Shown here one piece after another: positions 33,975 to 46,724 of a DNA stretch of 64,000 nucleotides. The DNA is taken from positions 14,426,749 to 14,490,748 of the forward strand of contig ML677351.1 in NCBI GenBank assembly GCA_007922305.1, written 5' to 3'. The first letter of the stretch is position 1; each line of letters starts with the position of its first letter. The notes beneath the pieces were generated by a model. The model did not search any database. It had not been told where the DNA came from and saw only the letters and a list, made by a program, of their open reading frames with translations. The position numbers were made by a program, and so were the translations under genes. The DNA comes from Dermatemys mawii (lineage: Eukaryota; Chordata; Testudines; Dermatemydidae).

Positions 33975-35220
33975 TAGGCCTGCACAACTTGGAAAGCGGC
34001 GAGGGCCATATTACTGCTAAGAAAACAGCCGCGGGCCAAAAAGCCCTGCCCTTGCCCTGCTCCCTTACGCTCCCCGCTCCAAAAACCCTCCAAGCCTCCC
34101 CCCCACTCCTTGTCCCCTGATGGGTCCCCCAGGACTCCACCCCCATCTAAGCTTCCCTGCTCCTTGTTCCCTGACAGCCTCCTCCTGAGACCCCCCCACC
34201 CAAACTGCCCCCCTCCCAGGACCCTACCCCCTACCAGTCCAGTGACTGCCCCAGCCCTAATCCACACACTCGCCCCCAGGCAGACCCTTGAGACTCACAA
34301 CCCCTTTTCCCCCTGCTCCCTCTGACCCTTATCCACACAGACTCCCGCTGGACTCCCAAGCCTATCTAACTGCTCCCCGCCCCCTGCCTGCCCCACACCA
34401 CCTCCCTGTGACAGATCCCCCACTCCGAGATCTCCCGATCCATCCAACCCCCCTGACTGCCTCTTCCAGAGACCCCTCACCTCAAACCACCCCCCCAGGA
34501 CCCCAGCCCCTACCCAACACTCCTGCTCCCTGTCCCCTGACTGCCCTGACCCCCTACCCAGCCCTCCCACCCCTTGACAGACCTCTGGGACTCCCACACC
34601 CCATCCAACCCCCTGCTCTCTGACCGCCCCCTCCAGAGACCCCCCCCCACCCCGGAAGCCCACCCCAACCAACCCTGCTCTCTTTCCCCTGACTGCCCTG
34701 ACCCCTATCCACCCTTCCCACTCCAACAGACCCCCGGGACTCCCACTCCCCATCCAACCCACTGCTGCCGTGCAGCGGCATTACTCCAGGGAAAAGGGGA
34801 AGTGTGACTCAGTCCTGGCTCCCCAGAGCACTGCTGTGCAGCGGCATTACTCCGGGGCAGCAGGGAGTGTGTTTGGCTCTGCGCAGAGCCAAACACGCTG
34901 CCCCATGGGAGCACAACGCAACCTTGCCCTCCCAGAGTGCTGCCGTGTGGCGGCACTACTTCAGGGGACGGGGGAGCATGTTTGGCTCAGCGCAGAGCCA
35001 AACACGCTGCCCTGTGGGAGCACAAGGCAGCCCCTTGTCCCCCCCCAAGTGCTGCTGCGTGGTGGCATAACTCCGTGGGAGGAAGGAGTGTGTTTGGCTC
35101 TGCACAGAGCCAAACACTCTTCCCCATGTGAGCTCGCTGCAGCCCCGCCTCCCCAGATTTACAAAAAATTGTCCTGGGCTGCACAGTATGTCCCTGCGGG
35201 CCGCATGTTGTGCAGGCCTG
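33975..35220. mobile_element. hAT non-autonomous element with palindromic tandem units
   Basis: Perfect 8-bp duplication ATCTAAAT at 33967-33974 and 35221-35228. Ends TAGGCCTGCACAAC and (reversed) CAGGCCTGCACAAC. The left two thirds is C-rich filler built from diverged CCCTGACTGCCCC-type units. The right part (about 34765-35130) has four units with GCTGC(C/T)GTG(C/T)GGCGGCATTACTCC-like starts, three with a palindrome around GGCTCTGCGCAGAGCC. A 189-bp deletion relative, opposite orientation, is at 50630-50818. Open frames here are repeat translations. Confidence 0.9.
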
Positions 35221-35228
35221 ATCTAAAT

Positions 35229-35429
35229 GAAACAGTTCATTAAATTGATTGGGAAACAAATTAGTGTCTTGACATTGGAAATCAGTATAAGAAAATAGAT
35301 ATTAGAAGGACAGAATGCAAAACCAATTAATGCTTTTATATGATGCTCATTGATTCCCACACTAGAATACCATATTTACACAGCATGATCTTGTGGTTGA
35401 AATCAGGGGTCTGAGTTAGCACTTTCTTC
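35229..35429. other. Intron, nothing recognised
   Basis: Short AT-rich spacer between the hAT element and a MIR-type SINE. Confidence 0.5.
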
Positions 35430-35630
35430 TGAGTTTTACCACTGCCTCCTTTTGTCCTCTTGGACAAGTTTCCTAATCTCTGTATTCTTCAGTTTATCCA
35501 CCTGGCTACTGTATTTTTTGAAAAGTAGAATTCCTTACCTCACAGGGTTATTGAGATGTAATGTTAGTAAAGTGCCTTAAGATCATTAGGTGAAAGGTGC
35601 TATGCCAATATGTGGTGATGGTAGTATAAC
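35430..35630 (+). repeat. MIR-type SINE
   Basis: TTGGACAAGTTTCCTAATCT, CAGTTTATCCACC, CTTACCTCACAGGGTTATTG and AAAGGTGCTATGCC occur in the order of the MIR core and tail. Plus orientation; the tRNA-like head is lost or unreadable. Confidence 0.75.
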
Positions 35631-38600
35631 AAAGATTATTACCAATTCTTTCAGTAATCTTAATTAAAAATGCTTGATTGAATTCATCCGTGGTACAACT
35701 CCAGTGACAGACTTTTTTTTTAATCCACTTAAAAGTTTTTCCTGTTCAGGAAATGAGAAATTCAGCCTCTTAGACATCACTGTCTTGAGATTCTACACTT
35801 TTTTCTAAACAGTATAGTACTCAATTTATATATTTCATAGAACACTATTCAGGCCACAGGAACCTTTTAGCAGCAGTTTACTTTTTTTGGAGTATCAGCT
35901 CTTTGAACTTAATCTTTTTTCTTAATTTTTTTTTCTGCCTTTAAACATTCCATAATATTGTAATATTTGGTTTAGTATTGGCTATTTCTTTATTGGACAT
36001 CTTGGAACCTATTTAAATGTGAAGATCATGAATAGTATAATCAAGCACTGGTGGTAGAAATCTAAATGTGAGTTATTTACAGTGGAGTGTAAGATGTGGG
36101 CACTAGTGAAGAAATCTTAGTGAAAAGTGATTCAGTTCCTGTATATTTTATTTCTGGTTCAGAATAAAGCTATGCAAAATATCACCTCATTCTTGACCTA
36201 AAATATAGATTGTATAGAAATAAATAGACAGTGCAGATTAAGCCAACAAAGATCACCAAGTGGCGAATAAGATTGGCTGACTGAGGAGTCACAGCAGTGT
36301 ACTGCCAAATATAATTGGGTTGGAGGAAGGTTTAGGGAAAGTTCATATGAGGCAGCACTCATTACTTTTTTCAGGTAGAGGATTTACAGTTACTTCTGCC
36401 ATTTAAGCCATAATTCTATATTTTGGGAGCATAATGCATAAAAATGAGTATGTCAGAAATTCAGTATTGGTCTCACTGAAAGATTAAAATAAGGCAGGGT
36501 AAGCTAGGAAGGAGTAAATAAGCCTTTATTTAAATAACTGTTGATTTTTCCTGTACCACTTGCTAATTATCATAGGAGTACAAAATAGGACACCTGTTTC
36601 CTCTAGCCCAATAGCCTTTCTAACTCTTATACTTTCCTTCTCTTGAAGAAGCAACTTTTTTAAAAATGAAATTGATCCACTAGAAGTTGTATAACTTGTC
36701 AAGACCATATGTGTACCTATTTTGTGGTGTAATCGCAAGTAAAATGAAAGGTAAGGAAAGTGGAGCCATGTTATCTGGTATAAAGGATGTATGTTATCTG
36801 TGGGCACGTAGTTGGTAACGTTACTGTTTATTTACTATTATGAGTAGTATTATTTAACTGGGCTTTGTTTTAGATTATATTAATTCCTTTAAATTGTTTA
36901 TAGGAAGGCCTTGCAGAGTTGCTGGTCCATACATGGCAGAGTTCCTGTTCTGAAAAGGTTGTGACATGGTTTGTGCCTGGAATGATCTTGTCAAAGGACA
37001 CAACAATCCAGTAGCCCCTTTTTTTTTGACCTTTGGTTTATTGTCCAACTTCATATATTTAAGTATTTTTACTTATATTTATAATAACTTTAATGCTACC
37101 GGAAAAATATACAATGTAAAATATTAATCTCTCAGCCTTGCTGCAAAGTCTTTGGTTATTCAAGAATATAAATCCAAAAGGGCCAGACCTTTAAGTACAC
37201 GTGATAGTGAGACCAGAGTGAGTAAAACAGAAACCAGTGCACTTCACAGCTCTTATAAATGAGCTAATCAAGAAAGCATCTAAACTCTCTTTTGCAATAT
37301 TCCAAAAAAAGGATATAAGTAGATTTTCAAAATCTTTTTTCTCCACAAGAATACACTGATTATGTAAAACTGCAGCAGTAAGGGGAAACGAGTTGGGGAG
37401 AAAGGACTTATGATTTGGTTTCCCACCAGAATCCCATATACAGAGGCATGAATGAAGGTGGTTTCAGGTTGGTGATATCACAAAATCTAGATTACATTTC
37501 TTTAGTTTACAGATGGTCCATCTCTTATTCCGTCTTATGCGTTAAATCTGTGCTGCCTGGCACAGAGATAGGAAGAAATAGTTGTCTGAGGTACAACCTA
37601 AATAAGTCCAGAGATGCTGTATGTGTAGTGTGGCAAATAACTAAGGAACTTTCCCTGTGTGGAGGATGTTCTCCGTATTGTTGAGTTTGCCCAGTAAAGT
37701 GGAGGGCTTGCAGTTTTTAAGTGAATTTTGATAGAAAGTTAAACATAGAAGCCTCGTCTTTTGGGCATGATGAAAAATGGCTTTATCTGTGGCATGGCTG
37801 CTACCAGTACAGACTCTGGTTTTGTATCTTTAGCTGTTGCTGAGATTGGTATCTTCAGAGGCACCTAGAAGAGTTAAATTTCAGTGGGATTTGGGAGCCA
37901 GTGCCCGTTAAACTCCTTTGAAAGTTTCTGCCCTAATCTAGATGATGAAGTCTTGTGCCCAGTTTTCTTCCTCCAGCTGTTCTTTCCCTCATCTGGCTCC
38001 ATAGTTTTGCTCCTGCCGCTCACAGAAACGGCATCAGGCATACCAGGCTCATACTCAATTTTTTTATGGCCAATGCCTAGTTGGGAGAAAACAGTATAAA
38101 ACAAAAAGATGAAAAGAAAAGGAAGCAGGAAGATGTAAGGCAAAAACATGGATGTAAGTCTTTAAGTCTTACCTCTGGTACCATCTTGAGTAGAGGGAAC
38201 AATTGTAATTCTCACCTCTTCCTTTTTCCTCTGAGGCCAGAATGTTTCATCCTCTCTTCTGCCCTATTTTCTTCCTTTCCACTTCGTGCTGGGTATTTAG
38301 TGTGTGTTCCCAGAGCCTATACCAGAGGCAGCCATGGAAAAGCAATTTTTTTCTCACTTGTTAATTGTTTTCTGTGGTATGTAAGGACTTACTTCCTAAT
38401 GGGAATGCACATTTAAGCAAAGTTAATAGTTTAATGTAGTGAGTATAGGCTACCACTTTCAGAGTAGGAATTTCTCAAATGACAAGATGGCTTATGGGAG
38501 GAGCAGAGAAGATGACTGGGATACAAAGCTGTTAATGAAGTTTAGATGCTCCTTGTCACAGTGAAAGCTGAATGACAGCAAATTCAGAGACTGTATTAAA

Positions 38601-40280
38601 ACAATAAACAGGTAAAATTATTTTTCACCTTCAAAATGTTTTCAAGTTGTAATTATTCCTTATGGACAAAGATCTTGGTACAGTGAATCTTTTGTGACCT
38701 GTGGGCTGCAGTAATGCAGTACACTTTATTTGGGCTGCCTTTATAAAGCATTCATAGATGGCTGTTAGTGCAGAATGTTGTACATGACTGCACCAAAGGT
38801 CTTTGTCCTCAAAGAATCAGTGATGCCTGCATTCTGAATTGTTGCCTTTTGTTCAGCAGCAGTACTTCCTTGACTATCTTACATACATCATATATACATT
38901 TGAAAACAATTTAGCACTAATGTACCTGAAGGCTCATTCTATGACCCTATCACAGAACTCACAATCCTCAGGTTTGGAACTTTTTGTTCTAGTTTTATAT
39001 ATTCTCTCATTGTGGTGCACCAAAGTACATGAGACATTCTTTTAGGTAAAAATAAGATTCAGATTAATTTGAGATGTGCAGAATGTATTTATTATTGAGA
39101 TTGTTAGCCTCTGAAGTAGAAGGGGCAGATATTTATTTCAGTTGAGTTTCTGGTTATGTTACATAACAGAAATTTCATTCTTTTTTTAGTTTTGGTTTTT
39201 GAGACGTTTCAAAGCTGTTTGGGTTGGAGCACGTTATAAATAGCTTCATCAATATCCTGCTATACTGCTCTATTTTTACAAAATAGAATCTCTTGTGCGA
39301 ACTGTCAGAAACAGATGGGTATCTTCATATTCATAAACATTTGTTCATTTACTACTCCACTAAATATTTCCCCAAAATCAAATCAGCTCTATCTATTCAT
39401 AAAGGAAGTTGCCTCCAGCAACTAGTTTTCTTCAGGCCTGTGTTGAATGAGCAGTTTGTATGAGGGGAAGTATAACCTTTTCTCTTACAAAGATCTAATC
39501 CCTGCTTCCACATCTGACAACCTTTTTTCATACCAAACAGAGAAGGCTATTAGAGAGTGCTGATTTTTAACAAGTAGGTCCCCCAAGGCTTTTAGGGATA
39601 TGTGTAAATTAAAAATGGACCCTAGAAAAAATCTTTTTTTCAAGGTATATCCATTTTTGACGGGGAAGGGGGAATGTTTTCAGTAAAGATGGTAGAAAAT
39701 TTGCAGCTAAACTCCCATACTCTTTCTCAAAGATCTGTAGATTAAAATTTGTAATAACGGCCTTGAGTGTATCAGATTTCTGGTGCAATGGTGCATCACT
39801 CATAATTAGTATCCTATAAGGACTTTAAACTGTCTACTTAATAATGGCACTTAAGTAGCACTTTCAGTCTTCAAAGAGCTTTACAAACATTAATCCTCAA
39901 ACATTCCTGATGTTCAAAATACAAATAGAAAAAAAACCTCTTTATTTTATCCTCAAACAATCCTTAAACTACTCTCTAATAATCTAGGCTTTTTCTTCAA
40001 ATTAATATGTCTAAAAACATGCATGCACACATACTGCTAGCAAAATTGTGGCTCATAGATACAGTCTTCCCTCATGTGGAATCCCACAAGAATTTTTTAA
40101 AAGTGGGGAGCCTTAGGAAAACATGGGTTTCCCATGATTATGAACCAAGTTTATGATGAAGTCAAGACATCTATTTATCCCCCGTGTTTCCAGGGCATTA
40201 GATAGACCTTTGTCTAATTCAGGGGCACTTTACTACAAGGCACATGATATATTTTTGCTTTTTTCAGGATATGGCTCCCC
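35631..40280. other. Intron, nothing recognised except a worn SINE
   Basis: About 4.6 kb of AT-rich sequence. At 39838-39905 GTAGCACTTTCAG and GAGCTTTACAAACATTAATCC resemble an inverted MIR tail. No exon or transposon end supported elsewhere. Confidence 0.45.
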
Positions 40281-40361
40281 ATTCTGCAAAGCACGTAAGC
40301 GGATGCTTAAATCCATTGATTTTGACAGGATTTAAGAGCATTGCAAGTACTTTGCAGAATT
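40281..40361. repeat. Old palindromic repeat
   Basis: ATTCTGCAAAGCACGTAAGC at the left pairs, with mismatches, with GCAAGTACTTTGCAGAAT at the right; GGATGCTTAAATCC and GGATTTAAGAGC pair inside. Arms are about 34 nt with a 13-nt loop. It resembles an ancient amniote repeat with TGCTTAA/TTAAGCA arms that I cannot name. Confidence 0.5.
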
Positions 40362-40767
40362 AGAATGGTAGGCACATTCTGGTTGACAGAAGTCTGATTT
40401 CAAAGAACATAGGTTCAGATAAAGTATTTCATGTGTTGCCTAAATTTCTACTTTGTTTAGACATTTGGTCTAAAATTTGGTGATGGGTGGGGATGAACTC
40501 CATTTTAGTGCTCCAGGTCTATGAAGACATGTCTCATAAAAGTGACATTGAATGGAAAAATCTGAATAAATGCTTTCAGGTTCCAAAAGCCCTTAGCAGT
40601 TTGTATAGAGTCTAGGAAGATAACATGGACATCTGGGTTTTGGGTTCTATAGTAGATGTGGTGGCAATAGGGCAAGCAAATCTCTTTCCTGATAGATCAG
40701 AGGCATCATCAAGGACTGTATTAAATCAATTTGCTGGAGGCTGAGTGTCTTCCCAATTAGCACATAA

Positions 40768-40796
40768 ATTTGCATATTGGTTTGCTTAATTTGCAT
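40768..40796. promoter_or_regulatory. Pair of perfect octamer motifs
   Basis: ATTTGCAT at 40768-40775 and again at 40789-40796, same orientation, starts 21 bp apart (two helical turns), in AT-rich sequence. This is the binding site of the protein encoded by the host gene. Confidence 0.4.
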
Positions 40797-42081
40797 AGCA
40801 TAATTTTACGTGTGGATTTTTTACTAAAATGAATTTATTGCATTTCAGTGGCAGGTTAATAATAATACATAATATTTAAAAGGAGATGCACTTTGCAGTG
40901 CATATTTTAAAAAAGTATGTTCCCAAAATCCATGATGATGAACATGAAAAGTGTTACAAAATTTGAGTGCCCAATTTTTAAAGAGATTTTGTGGGTATGA
41001 GGAGAATGCACTTTGTCAGGTAAAGAGCAGTAGCAAAAATACCTCCAAAGACAGACACAGCTAGATTAAAAAAAATGTCACTTTACGTCAAGTAGGAAAA
41101 CTAAGTTATGTGTTTACATTTTCTGTACTCTATCTATTTTTCTGTTCTGGAAATAGTGAGGTCCTGCAGTTGAACATTCATTATTCTAGTGTAGATTATG
41201 TTAATTAACCAGTAGATGGGATAATTATCTCTGAGGGACAGCAAAAATAACCCAAGCACCCTAACTATTAAAAAAACACAAATGATTCATTATAATAATT
41301 TGTATTAAATATTGCAAGACACATACAATTGTATGTTTTGATACTGGTAATATGCGTATTTAAAACCTCACTTTATGCATTTCACATACAACATTAATTC
41401 TGACACACAAAACATATCGATGCACAATTAGTATAAAATATATACTTAATACAGACAGAGCTCTACATGGGTTATTGATGCACGACACTGAGATGATCTG
41501 TGGAATGTGTAAAATGAATGTGAAATGTACAGGTTGAATTCTGACATGTCCATATCCTCATTAACCAGGTGAACAACTGTATGGGTTATGGAATTTCTAA
41601 GAAGAGTGAGAGAGTCAATAGAGTATGAGTGAGAGAGAATCTTGAAAGTTGTGTTTGTCTAGTTGTATGGAGCACACACAGGTGTGATGAATTTTATAGT
41701 CTTTACCAACTTGTGAGGACGAAGATTGGGACCCTGTTTCATATTCATCGCAAATAATTAAAATTGTATTATTAAGTTGGCCCATTTGAACATACTCTTA
41801 AGAGTCACAAACAAAAATTAATTACTTCAACTTGGTTAGAGGTTCTTAAAATTCAGAACTTAATGTTTTTCTGTTAGCATTGGCAGCTTCTCTGTCATTT
41901 GTCATACTGAAGAGTCATTGGATGCTTAATTTAATACTCAGTTCAAGCAAAATTTAATAGCTTTCATATTTCTGAAATTCACATTAAATACCAGTTGAAA
42001 AGTTTGCTTAGTAAATTCATTTTAGTGAGTTTCAATTTAGTGAGTTTTAGAGAAATATACAATATTCATCTCTGAGTTCAT
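40797..42081. other. Intron, nothing recognised
   Basis: AT-rich, with no gene-like frame over 60 codons and no clear repeat ends. Confidence 0.5.
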
Positions 42082-42098
42082 CCTCCAGATGGCGCTGG
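42082..42098 (+). promoter_or_regulatory. CTCF-like site
   Basis: CCTCCAGATGGCGCTGG fits the CTCF core (CCASYAGRKGGCGCT type) with one change at the third position, in otherwise AT-rich sequence. Confidence 0.5.
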
Positions 42099-43254
42099 TT
42101 ATTTTGATGATTTCCTGCGGCTGTTTAAGCATAATTTTCTGTATGGGGAATCATTTGATTGATTGGACCATTCATAAACTGCATGTTTTCCAGGACATTG
42201 CTAGAAACCAGATGTTTTGCTGGTAGTGTCTTAATAAATATTTTTATCCATAAAAAATGAGAATAAAGATGAAAATAAATGAAAAACACCCAGAGACGAA
42301 TAATGCTCTTGCCTGTTTTACTTCTTATTTCCCTGTTTTATTACTGCCTTGTAGCTTCCTTAAAAGCTGGGACAATTCATATAATTTAGTCATGGGGATA
42401 GTGTTTTCTGCCCCTTTCTGATTCTGAGCCTTTAGCAGCACAACTGAATTTTCAAAGGAAAACTCTTTTGAAGTCCTTTCTTCTTTCCCCCTTTTTTCTT
42501 TGTCTGTCTCCCTCTCTCTCCATCCCCCCCTTTCACCGTCTGTCAAGTTCAAGAGCAGCTCAGATGCCATGAATTAAGTGAAGCACAAAAGGGGAAAAGG
42601 AGACCCTTTTGAAGAACAAAGGCCTCCCATTAGGCTGCCGTGTTCTTTCTCTGACCAAAATCGCTCCCTACATGGTTTCTATTGCTGTCCACATGCCCTG
42701 CACATAAGGTAAATACAGTAAGACCCTCATTACCTCACGCTCTCTTCCTCTTCCCTTTCAGTAAATGTCTTGTGTCTTTGATGTTCATAGTAATTCTTAG
42801 AGATTGTTCCCACTCATAAAAACTCCAGGGGTAGCCATGGTAGTGGATAGTGTTAGATACTGTGTAAATGCCTTCAGAAAAGGAGACAGCTGTGAGAAAA
42901 CTGCAGCCAAAGAACCTACTCCAGGTGGAAGAGACTAGGAGGGCAATGCGGTTACTTTCTCTTTTCTTATAAATTGTCTCCAAGTCCCATCTCAATTTGT
43001 ATTCACCAGAGAGGAATTAATGTTTCCTTCCTGTTTATTCCAACAAAGAACCAGGCAAGTAGCAGTAAACTGGGGCTTTGAGGGCACATTTTATAAGCTA
43101 CCACAACATGTTAAATCCATATAAATTGGCCATTGTTCCTCTAATTGATTTTTTTGCCTGAAGTTTGTATGGCTAGTTTAACATGGTGGCATTTAAAAAT
43201 AATTGTTTGACATATGATACAATGCAAATTGTCTCTTTTCAGAGTTTGTGTAAA
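42099..43254. other. Intron, nothing recognised
   Basis: AT-rich. The minus-strand frame at 42325-42570 is purine-rich low complexity. A perfect ATGCAAAT lies at 43222-43229. Confidence 0.45.
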
Positions 43255-43415
43255 ATAATGGCTTAAATTTTCAAACATGATTGCCTACAGTTAGGCTTCT
43301 AAATCTATAGTAGACACCTAAGCAAAAATGGACTGGTTTTTGAAAAAGTGCTGAGCAACTGCAAATCTCATTGTAGCTTACACATTCAGATTTGAAAATG
43401 TGGACCAATGTAAAA
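43255..43415. repeat. Probable ancient amniote repeat
   Basis: TTAGGCTTCTAAATC, GACACCTAAGCAAAAATGG and TTTTTGAAAAAGTGCTGAGC follow the layout of an old dispersed repeat with AAAGTGCTGAGCA boxes. I recognise the pattern but cannot name the family. Confidence 0.4.
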
Positions 43416-44865
43416 TATTATACAGCCAATTTTTAAAATTTTAGACAAACTTTTCAAAGCTTTAGGTTGTGAACATTATCATTCTGGGTTCAAAATAAAA
43501 GCTAGCAAAATATTTGAAATAGCTTCTTTGAAAGATTGATGACCTGACAAAAATGTTTGGACATATGGAAGGAATTTTTGAAAAACAAAAATAATATACA
43601 TGAAGAAATATAAAATAGTGTCCACACTTCTTATAAGGATTGCAGATTCTAGACAGCCACTTCTTTAGTTTCTCTCTTCTTAACTTTATTTTGACTTTTC
43701 TTTTTTGCAACTCTTTCAATTTCAAGGATTTTCTTTTGATGTTTGTATATATCTTTCCTCTCTATTAATTTTGCTGTTTGATTTAGTCAATATATATTTT
43801 TATTAATCTATATAATAGTCAAACACCACAAAAATAAAACCATCCATTAATCAGTGTTATGATTCCTGCTTAAAGCCAGCAGGTTATCTCACTGAGTATG
43901 TATTTCGGTGAGCTATGCATCCTGTCAGTCACAGAGAGTTAACCTTGTTTTCCAAAGCCTGCTTAGGACAGTAAGAATGATTGCAATCAGCCTGATTTTG
44001 AAAGCTATAAAGTAAGAAAAATCCACTTTGAAACCTTGATGCTTTGTCTGTGCTCTTTGACTCATCTTTTGCCTAATGACTGCCCAGGTCATAACTTTTT
44101 TTTTTTTTTTCAATTGGTCATAAGTGCTCTTTGTATAAGTTCTTGTCATTTTCTTTTCATTTTATATAGAGAAATACCCATGTTATACCTCTCTCCCACT
44201 GTGAAGGGATTAATACCTCTCCCCTTTGAAACTGTTCTATTTAATCTTACTTATACTATATTTTTACACTGCCATTTATTTACCTTGCATTATTTAACTG
44301 GGTTGGGATTGGTCACTGATTAGTTTAGAGAGGTACGAGCTCAGAGTGAGGGCAAATGTTAATATTTTATGGTATAGTACCTCAAAAGTGTTTTGTGTAG
44401 ATTGGGCCAAACTCTTTCATAACCTGGTAAAGATTAGGGCCAAAACATGCTTATCACTTACTAGTCCCATCTAAAGATATAAAATCATGTTGTAATATGT
44501 TTCAACACTGCAACATTTGCTGGATAGAATATTTCTAAATGGCTTTACCAGCATACGGAGTGAGGGACTCTTGCATATGACGTGGGGAAGAGAATTAACA
44601 TTCCACTCTTTATCCCCCCACTTCCCTCCCAAAGGCATACACCGTGATGCAAATGTTAAAAATGTCCATATTTTACCTCTTTTTCTATCTCCACACACAG
44701 TTTATAGTGTATAAAAATTGCTATTGAACTTGAAGCAAAATTTCCCCTTTCAGTAGACTGATCGTATAAATACCCACTTTTAAGAGCCCATTTGTTCTTG
44801 GAGTGAGTTGAAACTTTTTGGGAAACCACAGCCATTGAAGGCCATCTGCATGATCCCTTCCAGAC
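43416..44865. other. Intron, nothing recognised
   Basis: AT-rich, T run at about 44097-44110, octamer ATGCAAAT at 44647-44654. No gene-like signal. Confidence 0.5.
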
Positions 44866-44873
44866 CTCATTCA

Positions 44874-45295
44874 TAGGGCCCTACTAAATTCACAATCCAT
44901 TTTGGTCAATTTCACAATCATACGATTTTTTAAATTGTCAGTTTCATGATTTCAAATATTTAAATCTGAAATTTCAAGGTGTTATAACTGTAGAAGTTCA
45001 GACACAAAAGAGAGTTGTGGGGTCACAAGGTTAGCGTGGAGGGGTCATGCTATTGGCACCCTGACTTCTGCACTTCTACTGGTGGTGGAGCTGTCTTCAG
45101 AGTTTAGTGACCGCAGAGTGGCGCTGCTGGCTGGGAGCCCAGCTCTGAAGGCAGAGCCACCACCAGCAGCAACGCAGAGGTAAGGATGGTATGGTCTGAT
45201 ATTGCCATCCTTCTACACTGCTGCTTTTAGAGCTGGGTCCTCGGCCAACAGCTGCCATTCTCATTTTTCAGAACCATGAATTTGGTAGGGTCCTA
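44874..45295 (-). mobile_element. hAT-like element, TAGGGCCCTA family, copy 2
   Basis: Perfect 8-bp duplication CTCATTCA at 44866-44873 and 45296-45303. Ends TAGGGCCCTACTAAATTCAC and (reversed) TAGGACCCTACCAAATTC. Opposite orientation to the 774-bp copy at 13709 and internally shorter. Confidence 0.93.
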
Positions 45296-45303
45296 CTCAT
45301 TCA

Positions 45304-45611
45304 GTCCCAAGGTTAAATAATGACCTAGAGCTCCAGATTAGTTTGTTTCCTATGATTCTATCTTTTTCCTTTGCTGTTGATAATTATTTATTTTAAATGT
45401 TTGTCTGGCTCCTGTTCTGGTCATCATTTTCAGGGAACCAGTCTGGTATGCATCAAAATTTGGTGTGGGCACTTTGCCTTCAGTTACAGATGAGCATCTT
45501 TTGTTTCTTGTGGAGACATATGCATCACAGGTCTGCTCCATCTACTTTTACCTCAAGAATTCTTAGAGACTGTGAATACTAACATAAGGCTTCGCTGATG
45601 GAGGAAACTTT
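45304..45611. other. Intron, nothing recognised
   Basis: Short spacer, no gene-like signal. Confidence 0.5.
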
Positions 45612-45985
45612 ATCATAGATCTAATATTTTACATTCGGAAGGGACCATTATGATCACTTTCTGACCTTTTACGTAACACAAGTCATAGAATTTCATCCAG
45701 TAATTACTATATCAAGCCCAATAACTTTTTACTGAATAATCCTTTGAAAGACACCCAGTCTTGATTTACAGTCAAGTGTTGGAGAATTGTTCTAGTGGTC
45801 AATTTACCTTCACTTAAAAATGTATACCTTATTTCCAGTATGAATTTGTCTAGCAGCAACTTCCAGCATTTAATCTGAAGTCTTTGCTAAATTAAAGAGC
45901 CCTCTACTAGAAAATTCCTCGGACAACTCTGTTTAATCAATTGTCTGTAGATTATAAATTGATATCTTCAAAATCATGTCCGGTT
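45612..45985 (-). mobile_element. CR1 LINE 3' end
   Basis: Reads as the inverted CR1 3' end: ATCATAGAT, CGGAAGGGACCATTATGATC, AACACAAGTCATAGAATTTC, TATGAATTTGTCTAGC, CTTCCAGCATTTAATC. Parallel to the copy at 59198-59840. The 5' part, with the reverse transcriptase, is absent. Confidence 0.75.
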
Positions 45986-46724
45986 TCTACCATGGCATCT
46001 TTTGCCTTTTAAGTATCTCTAAAGAGGCAGGGAATCAACAGAGACCAGGATCCAAGTCCTGGTTCCTTACGGGGTTGTAAGGACTGAGTCCATGAGTAGG
46101 ATGGACGAAGAAGCACCATACTTCTTACTGCTCCTCTGGTCTTCTCTTTGGACCAAGGAGGTACAGTAGTCATGGAACTGCCGAGACTTCAGGATTGACA
46201 GAAAATTCAGGGCTGACAGATATTGGTGTAGAGGATATCTTGTGAAAAATTATCTCTGTGCTATTCCAGACTTCTTTTTCAGCACTGTCTGTTCCTTTAC
46301 ATGGTGCCTTTTGACTCTGAGCCATAGTAGCTCCCTAGGAAGAATCTTTGATTTGTTGGTGTTTAGCATGACTTTACTGAGAAAGAGAATGCTCTCTTTG
46401 CCCCAAGATAAATGAAAATTGATGGCTTAAAAACACTTATTTTTTCAAAATAAACATTTAAATTTAAAATTGACAACATATGTTAAAGCTTAAAACTTAT
46501 TATAATCTATTAAAATCGTATAAATTGTATTCAAGCAGTACATGTTTGCTGCTGAAGTTTTAAAGAAAGTTGAACAGCTGAACTGGTGGAAGTCACTGGC
46601 TGAGCACATAGAACTAGAGCTTGTTGTAGGGGTAAACTAGCTTTTGCCACCAGCAGCCTCTTATGCAGGTGAAGAGAGACTCTACAAATAGCAGTCATAT
46701 GCTGCTTCCTTTAATAATTGCTAG
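45986..46724. other. Probable repeat, family unknown
   Basis: About 46424-46700 (TTTAAATTTAAAATTGACAA and following) seems to pair with the TTTAAATCATG-rich stretch at 47320-47420, as if one repeat had been split by the LTR between them. This is inference from pattern only. Confidence 0.3.

Noticed and set aside
34295..34762. Glycine- and proline-rich frames on both strands
   Set aside because: They translate the repetitive C-rich filler of the hAT element 33975-35220.
37415..37450. ATGAATGAAG considered as POU2F1 exon 2
   Set aside because: The following codons do not match the expected Asn-Asn-Pro-Ser, and there is no acceptor in phase.
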